DNA of 9,607 bases from Pseudomonadota bacterium (GTDB taxonomy: Bacteria > Myxococcota_A > Polyangia > Polyangiales > Polyangiaceae), in assembly GCA_023460875.1 (NCBI GenBank), contig JAEWOQ010000298.1, positions 1 through 9,607 on the forward strand, written 5' to 3'. The translations under genes and the position numbers were made by a program. The notes below the pieces were generated by a model. It was not told the origin of the DNA, did not search any database, and saw only the letters and a program-made list of their open reading frames with translations. How positions within the stretch are numbered: position 1 is the first letter of the stretch; each line of letters opens with the position of its first letter. Shown one piece after another: positions 6,864 to 9,607 of this stretch.

Positions 6864-7015
6864 TCGGATGGGGAGCGAGGGGAGCGTGGAGGAGCAACGT
6901 GGACGATTGTGGCGGGCCGAGGAGGCGAGCACAGACAAGAGGGCCCGCGCCGCGCGCAGCGGAGCGAGCACGGCGCGCCTCACGGCGCCCGCTCACGAGC
7001 GGGGGAGCCCCCCAA
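6815..7015 (+). repeat. ~200-bp intergenic repeat element, copy 1
   Basis: This stretch matches 9364-9564 base for base except for about five single substitutions, identity higher than in much of the flanking coding DNA. It contains the right part of the long hairpin, a purine-rich stretch, a GGAGGAG Shine-Dalgarno with a GTG start (6899), 39 arginine-rich codons and a small hairpin CCCGCT-CACG-AGCGGG (6988-7003). It ends exactly where homology to the metallopeptidase tail begins. It carries no transposase, terminal inverted repeats or evident target duplication. Confidence 0.85.
6888..6894 (+). promoter_or_regulatory. Strong Shine-Dalgarno for the leader/tail ORF (copy 1)
   Basis: GGAGGAG lies with its GGAGG core 6 nt before GTG at 6899, near-ideal spacing. 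The identical arrangement recurs at 9437-9443 before GTG 9448. Confidence 0.6.
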
Positions 7016-7363
7016 CCATTTGATTGCATCGAGCCTGTACAATGGCGCAACCGGCACTGCCCGGAGCTGGCCGGCGGGCGCACGAACGAAGACCGCTCCA
7101 CGGAGGTCGACTGGATGAAATTCCTCTACTCCCTGAACACCCAGGCAGACCACAAGTGGTCGATGATCGACCTGTGGAGGCTCTACGACGTGATGCCGAA
7201 CCACTCCGCCGCCTGCGCAGGACACGAGAGCAGCCAGTTTTGTTGGGGGAGCGTGGTTGCGGCAGCCGACAACGCTGGAGACGACAACCAGGCAGCAGAA
7301 GTTCGTGATCAGGGGCTCGCCTACGGTATCGACGAGAACCTGAGCGTAGGTGGCGCGCCATGA
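6899..7363 (+). CDS. 154-aa leader fused to C-terminal fragment of the metallopeptidase
   Basis: An open frame starting at GTG 6899 behind GGAGGAG. The first 39 codons come from the repeat element and are arginine-rich (10 Arg, e.g. CGGPRRRAQTRG). The next 115 codons are a duplicate of the metallopeptidase C-terminus, from PFDCIEPVQWRNRHC to the stop. The fragment lacks HExxH and any signal peptide, so it cannot be a protease and would stay in the cytoplasm. It is undisrupted and ends with an ATGA overlap into the second SUMF1-fold gene, exactly as the parent gene does. It may serve mainly to bring ribosomes to that gene. A second possible start is ATG 7115, which has GGAGG 8 nt upstream (82-aa product). 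The alternative view is a truncated pseudogene left by tandem duplication that happens to remain open. Confidence 0.5.
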   Translation: MDDCGGPRRRAQTRGPAPRAAERARRASRRPLTSGGAPQPFDCIEPVQWRNRHCPELAGGRTNEDRSTEVDWMKFLYSLNTQADHKWSMIDLWRLYDVMPNHSAACAGHESSQFCWGSVVAAADNAGDDNQAAEVRDQGLAYGIDENLSVGGAP

Positions 7364-8526
7364 GATGCCTCCTCGTCCCGCTCCTCCTCATGGGCTGTGC
7401 TGGGAGCGCCTGCGTACCTCGCGATGAGGCGTCTCCGACGGAGAGCCTGTCTACCGGCGGGGAGGCTCAGGTCTCCGCCGGTGGTGGGGGACACGGCGGC
7501 ATCGATGGAACGAGCGGTTCGCCCCCGGTGTCGTCGGATACCGGAGGCCTCCGCGAAGGCCATGAACCGACGTCTCTCTCCCCAGACTGCGCCGACTCTG
7601 CTCATGTCTCCGTCGTCGCGGATTGCCAGGACCGCATGTGCCGGATCCCGGCGGGCTGCTTCCTGATGGGGCGCAATCCCGAAGAGTATCCTCCCGGCGT
7701 CTACGCCAACGAGGCGCTCGTCGAGGTGACCCTGACGCGCCCCTTCTTCATCGGGCAGTACGAGGTCACCATCGAAGATTGGCAGAAGGCAGGACACCCG
7801 GTGCCAAAGGGCCTTCCCGACAGCGGACCCACCGGCTGCTACGAGCCGAGCTGTCCGGTCGGACACCTCAGCTGGTACGAATCTCTCGCCTACGCCAACT
7901 GGCGCTCGGAGCAAGAGGGGCTCGCCCCCTGCTTCGAGCTGCAGGGGTGCAGCGGGACGATGGGTGTCGACTTCACCTGCGAGAGCTCGACCCCTCGCGC
8001 GGAGAACGTTTACGCTTGCGAAGGCTACCGACTCCCGACGGAGGCGGAATGGGAATATGCCGCGCGGGCCGGGACTAGGACGACGTTCTATTCGGGGGAA
8101 ATCACGCCTTACGAAGACCGAGGCAAGTGCCTGGAGGACGAGGTTTTGGACCCGATCTCCTGGTACTGCGCCAACTCGGGCAACAAGGCCCACCCTGTGG
8201 GGCTGAAGGTACCGAACGGATGGGGCTTGTATGACGCCTCGGGGAACATTGCCGAGTGGTTTTACGATGGCGGTTATTCGAGCAGACCACCGGGGACGCA
8301 CGTCGACCCGGTGTTCAGGGTTTCGAATCCTTCGGGTGTAAGCAAGTACGCCCAAGCTGGACGCGGTGGCGGTTATTACGCCGGGAGGGCGTCATTTCAC
8401 CGGGCTGCTAACCGCATGAGTGGCTTCCTCGACAACTCCCGCCGTTTCCCCTGCTATGGCTTCCGGCTCGCCCGCACCGATCACAGCTCCGCAGGCGCTG
8501 GCGGAGCGAACGGAGGGGGGCCGTGA
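7360..8526 (+). CDS. SUMF1/FGE-fold lipoprotein, copy 2
   Basis: A 388-aa paralogue of the protein at 5643-6791. The signal peptide MRCLLVPLLLMGCAGSAC differs clearly from copy 1, as does the Gly-rich linker. From GTSGSPPVSSDTGGL through the GYRLPTEAEWEYA motif the two are almost identical in protein and DNA. The C-terminal third diverges again (e.g. ASGNIAEWFYD versus TLGNIAEWIYD; FRVSNPSGVSKYAQAGRGG versus LRVQRLGGQPLAGRGG). The FGE catalytic cysteine positions are Ala341 and Phe346, so it too should lack formylglycine-forming activity. Likely exported, lipid-anchored and disulfide-bonded, with a ligand-binding or structural role. The start overlaps the stop of the 154-aa ORF (ATGA). Here AGGTGG lies 6 nt upstream, a better Shine-Dalgarno than copy 1 has. 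The stop overlaps the next gene (TGATG). Confidence 0.9.
   Translation: MRCLLVPLLLMGCAGSACVPRDEASPTESLSTGGEAQVSAGGGGHGGIDGTSGSPPVSSDTGGLREGHEPTSLSPDCADSAHVSVVADCQDRMCRIPAGCFLMGRNPEEYPPGVYANEALVEVTLTRPFFIGQYEVTIEDWQKAGHPVPKGLPDSGPTGCYEPSCPVGHLSWYESLAYANWRSEQEGLAPCFELQGCSGTMGVDFTCESSTPRAENVYACEGYRLPTEAEWEYAARAGTRTTFYSGEITPYEDRGKCLEDEVLDPISWYCANSGNKAHPVGLKVPNGWGLYDASGNIAEWFYDGGYSSRPPGTHVDPVFRVSNPSGVSKYAQAGRGGGYYAGRASFHRAANRMSGFLDNSRRFPCYGFRLARTDHSSAGAGGANGGGP
8486..8507 (+). other. Conserved coding hairpin at 3' end of SUMF1-fold gene (copy 2)
   Basis: Same 7-bp stem (GCTCCGC / GCGGAGC) and same loop as at 6751-6772. It lies about 17 bp before the coupled start of the following Cys-rich gene. 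Confidence 0.5.
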
Positions 8527-9341
8527 TGGGCGGGTGGGGTGCGGCGGGCGGCACATCGCCGGGACGTGTCGGTCGTCGTGGTCGCTGGGGGATGAGCCTC
8601 TCCCTCGTCTTCCTCGCCGGTTGGTGGTCGGCATGCGCGCGCCACGATTCTGGAGACGTCACGCGGAGCGCCCCCACGGGAGGAGCGGAGGGCAGCGGTG
8701 GTGATGCGCCCGTCGAACCCTCGGAGCCTGCCGTCGAGGCCTCGTGTCCTTCAACGGAGCCCGTGCCGAGCTCGGCGTGCGACCGAGCCGGGATGCGCTG
8801 CAGCTACGGGGCCTCTTCGGAGGACTTCTTGTGCACACGTGACGGCCGGTGGAAGCGTCGGACCTTCGTGCCGGGCGAAGGGGGCGGTCCAGCCATACTG
8901 ACGGACCAGCCCGAGTTCGTGGATTGCTCCGAGCTCGACGTCGCCGAATGCGCATCGTATCCGCAGTGCTCGTCCGTCTTGGCAGAGGTGAAAGTGTTCT
9001 GCGACCGGGCGTTCTGCGCATCGATCCCCGTAGCGGACTGCCCCGCGGAGCGTTGTCAGGTGATACCTGACTGCGCCGGCGAGCCGCGGTGTTCGACGCT
9101 GCCCGAACCGTTGCCCTGCGCGAGCGTAGGGATGCAACGAGACGTACGGTGTTGCGTCGGACTGGTCGAGACGTGCGGTATTCCTACTTCGGAGATCCTC
9201 GTCGGGTTGCAGACGAACGAGTGCAAACCTCACGGTTTGCACGGCTTCGACTTCCCGGTGTGCCGCGCCTGCGGCGACGGCACCTGTGAGGATGGCGAGA
9301 ACCACTGCAACTGCCCGGAGGACTGCGAGGTGCCGGAGTAA
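8526..9341 (+). CDS. Cys-rich exported lipoprotein
   Basis: A 271-aa protein from ATG 8526; GTG 8523 is an alternative one codon earlier. The start shares its A with the TGA of the SUMF1-fold gene. The N-terminus is long and arginine-rich (RVGRRGRWG), followed by MSLSLVFLAGWWSAC, a hydrophobic core with a weak lipobox. Initiation at ATG 8592, after a run of G, would give a shorter, typical signal. The mature part begins with a Gly/Ala/Pro/Glu linker and then holds about 24 cysteines in spaced pairs (e.g. CDRAFCASIPVADC, RCCVGLVETC). It ends with CGDGTCEDGENHCNCPEDC, a motif I associate with myxobacterial secreted proteins. No enzyme motif is visible. A disulfide-rich surface protein is likely. 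Its placement suggests a partner of the second SUMF1-fold protein; copy 1 has no equivalent gene after it. Confidence 0.82.
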   Translation: MGGWGAAGGTSPGRVGRRGRWGMSLSLVFLAGWWSACARHDSGDVTRSAPTGGAEGSGGDAPVEPSEPAVEASCPSTEPVPSSACDRAGMRCSYGASSEDFLCTRDGRWKRRTFVPGEGGGPAILTDQPEFVDCSELDVAECASYPQCSSVLAEVKVFCDRAFCASIPVADCPAERCQVIPDCAGEPRCSTLPEPLPCASVGMQRDVRCCVGLVETCGIPTSEILVGLQTNECKPHGLHGFDFPVCRACGDGTCEDGENHCNCPEDCEVPE

Positions 9342-9355
9342 CGCACGGAGGGGTT

Positions 9356-9410
9356 CTTCGCAGTGCTTGCGGGCCCCTCGGCTGCGCGCAGCCCCCGCAG
9401 GCGCGCGAGG
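9356..9410 (+). other. Long structured hairpin at head of repeat element (copy 2)
   Basis: Second copy of the structure at 6805-6863, starting 14 bp after the Cys-rich gene stop. The inner hairpin GGCTGC-GC-GCAGCC (9380-9393) and CCCGCAGG are unchanged. The left arm differs at several bases, yet three of the changed pairs become U-G wobbles in plus-strand RNA instead of breaking, and one base stays bulged. Confidence 0.65.
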
Positions 9411-9564
9411 TTTCGGATGGGGAGCGAGGGGAGCGTGGAGGAGCAACGTGGACGATTGTGGCGGGCCGAGGAGGCGAGCTCAGACAAGAGGGCCCGCGAC
9501 GCGCGCAGCGGAGCGAGCACGGCGCGCCTCACGCCGCCCGCTCACGAGCGGGGGAGCCCCCCAA
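9364..9564 (+). repeat. ~200-bp intergenic repeat element, copy 2
   Basis: Near-identical to 6815-7015 and identical in length, so all internal features keep their spacing: hairpin, GGAGGAG, GTG at 9448, 39-codon leader and the CCCGCT-CACG-AGCGGG hairpin at 9537-9552. It again ends directly at the beginning of a metallopeptidase-tail copy. Confidence 0.85.
9437..9443 (+). promoter_or_regulatory. Strong Shine-Dalgarno for the leader/tail ORF (copy 2)
   Basis: GGAGGAG with its GGAGG core 6 nt before GTG 9448, as in the first element copy. Confidence 0.55.
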
Positions 9565-9607
9565 CACTTCGACTGCATCGAGCCTGTACAATGGCGCAAC
9601 CGGCACT
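9448..9607 (+). CDS. Leader fused to metallopeptidase C-terminal fragment, copy 2 (partial)
   Basis: Starts at GTG 9448 behind GGAGGAG and stays open to the window edge (53 codons). The 39-codon arginine-rich leader differs from the one at 6899 by a single residue (Pro to Thr at codon 18). It is followed by HFDCIEPVQWRNRH, the start of a third copy of the metallopeptidase tail. By analogy it should continue about 100 codons and overlap another lipoprotein gene. It could equally be a truncated duplicate with no product of its own. Confidence 0.45.
   Translation, partial: MDDCGGPRRRAQTRGPATRAAERARRASRRPLTSGGAPQHFDCIEPVQWRNRH
9565..9607 (+). repeat. Start of array unit 3 (cut by window edge)
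   Basis: CACTTCGACTGCATCGAGCC and the following bases match 5299-5341 and 7016-7058 apart from a few substitutions in the first four codons. TTC and GAC replace TTT and GAT of unit 2 without changing the amino acids. The array therefore continues beyond the window. Confidence 0.85.

Larger units (their letters stand above)
5299..7015 (+). repeat. Array unit 1: metallopeptidase 3' end, SUMF1-fold gene, hairpin/leader element
   Basis: This 1717-bp segment is the first copy of a tandem array unit. It starts inside the metallopeptidase gene at codon 933 (CCA TTC GAT TGC), includes the 382-aa SUMF1-fold gene and ends at the end of the hairpin/leader element. The following base starts the next copy of the same metallopeptidase tail. 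By eye, 5302-5536 and 7019-7253 differ at only three positions, after which divergence rises toward the stop codon. Confidence 0.85.
7016..9564 (+). repeat. Array unit 2: metallopeptidase tail, SUMF1-fold gene, Cys-rich gene, element
   Basis: This 2549-bp second unit has the same order as the first but with an extra gene (8526-9341) between the SUMF1-fold gene and the hairpin/leader element. Its junctions match the first unit: the metallopeptidase tail begins right after ...CCCCCCAA of the element, both at 7015/7016 and at 9564/9565. The base following this unit opens a third copy. Confidence 0.85.

Noticed and set aside
6805..6870. Rho-independent terminator at the long hairpin
   Set aside because: The stem is strong but is followed only by TTT and then G-rich sequence, and it is interrupted by a 6-nt bulge. 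Called a structured element, not a terminator.
6603..6983. Minus-strand open frame through the repeat element (MRRAVLAPLRA...), with a counterpart at 9230-9532
   Set aside because: The differences between copies are nearly all amino-acid-changing in this frame, and it runs on antisense to the SUMF1-fold and Cys-rich genes. The similarity simply reflects the DNA repeat.
6805..7015. Repeat element as an insertion sequence, MITE or integron attC-like site
   Set aside because: There are no terminal inverted repeats around the whole element, no target-site duplication, no integrase or transposase in the window, and no convincing attC core boxes. Its junctions fit tandem duplication. A genome-wide search would show whether it is also dispersed.
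7037..7042. TACAAT as a -10 promoter box in the metallopeptidase tail
   Set aside because: The hexamer is part of conserved codons in all three tail copies and has no -35 match at 16-18 bp spacing.
5643..8526. Active formylglycine-generating enzymes for sulfatase maturation
   Set aside because: Both proteins have the fold motifs but lack the paired catalytic cysteines, are predicted to be lipoproteins, and have no sulfatase gene nearby.

Overview
The window is very GC-rich, has long open frames on both strands, and encodes a Hanks-type Ser/Thr kinase, a FliA-like sigma factor, large Cys-rich lipoproteins, SUMF1/FGE-fold lipoproteins and a C-terminal CGDGxCxxGExxCxCPxDC motif. This combination suggests a myxobacterium (Myxococcota). 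That placement is inferred from gene style, not from a marker gene.

Left part (1-2263, minus strand): a tight regulatory operon read right to left. It holds a 94-aa small protein, then a FliA/sigma-28-like sigma factor (stop and start overlap as TGATG), then a Ser/Thr protein kinase 5 bp further on. The kinase runs off the left edge inside a Val/Pro-rich linker encoded by a 15-bp tandem repeat. About 240 bp of divergent intergenic DNA separates this operon from everything to the right.

Right part (2503-9607, plus strand): a run of translationally coupled genes for exported lipoproteins. First is a 1047-aa putative zinc metallopeptidase (HEAGH plus a downstream GEGFAQF glutamate) with a beta-rich N-terminal half. 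Its stop overlaps (ATGA) the start of a SUMF1/FGE-fold lipoprotein of 382 aa. After this the DNA repeats. A ~200-bp element (long hairpin, strong Shine-Dalgarno, GTG start) is joined to a second copy of the last 115 codons of the metallopeptidase, which again runs by ATGA overlap into a second SUMF1-fold lipoprotein (388 aa). That gene is coupled by TGATG to a Cys-rich lipoprotein (271 aa). The element then recurs and leads into a third copy of the metallopeptidase tail, cut by the window edge.

The right part is therefore a tandem array with unit [metallopeptidase 3' end - SUMF1-fold lipoprotein - optional Cys-rich lipoprotein - hairpin/leader element]. It has two complete units (5299-7015 and 7016-9564) and the start of a third. 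The two SUMF1-fold proteins are almost identical in their core but differ in the signal/linker region and in the C-terminal part, which forms the ligand-binding or active-site face in this fold. Both lack the formylglycine-enzyme catalytic cysteines. My reading is a family of cell-surface binding proteins being amplified and diversified, possibly under control of the divergent sigma/kinase operon. Only the DNA repeats and gene order are seen directly; the function is inference.
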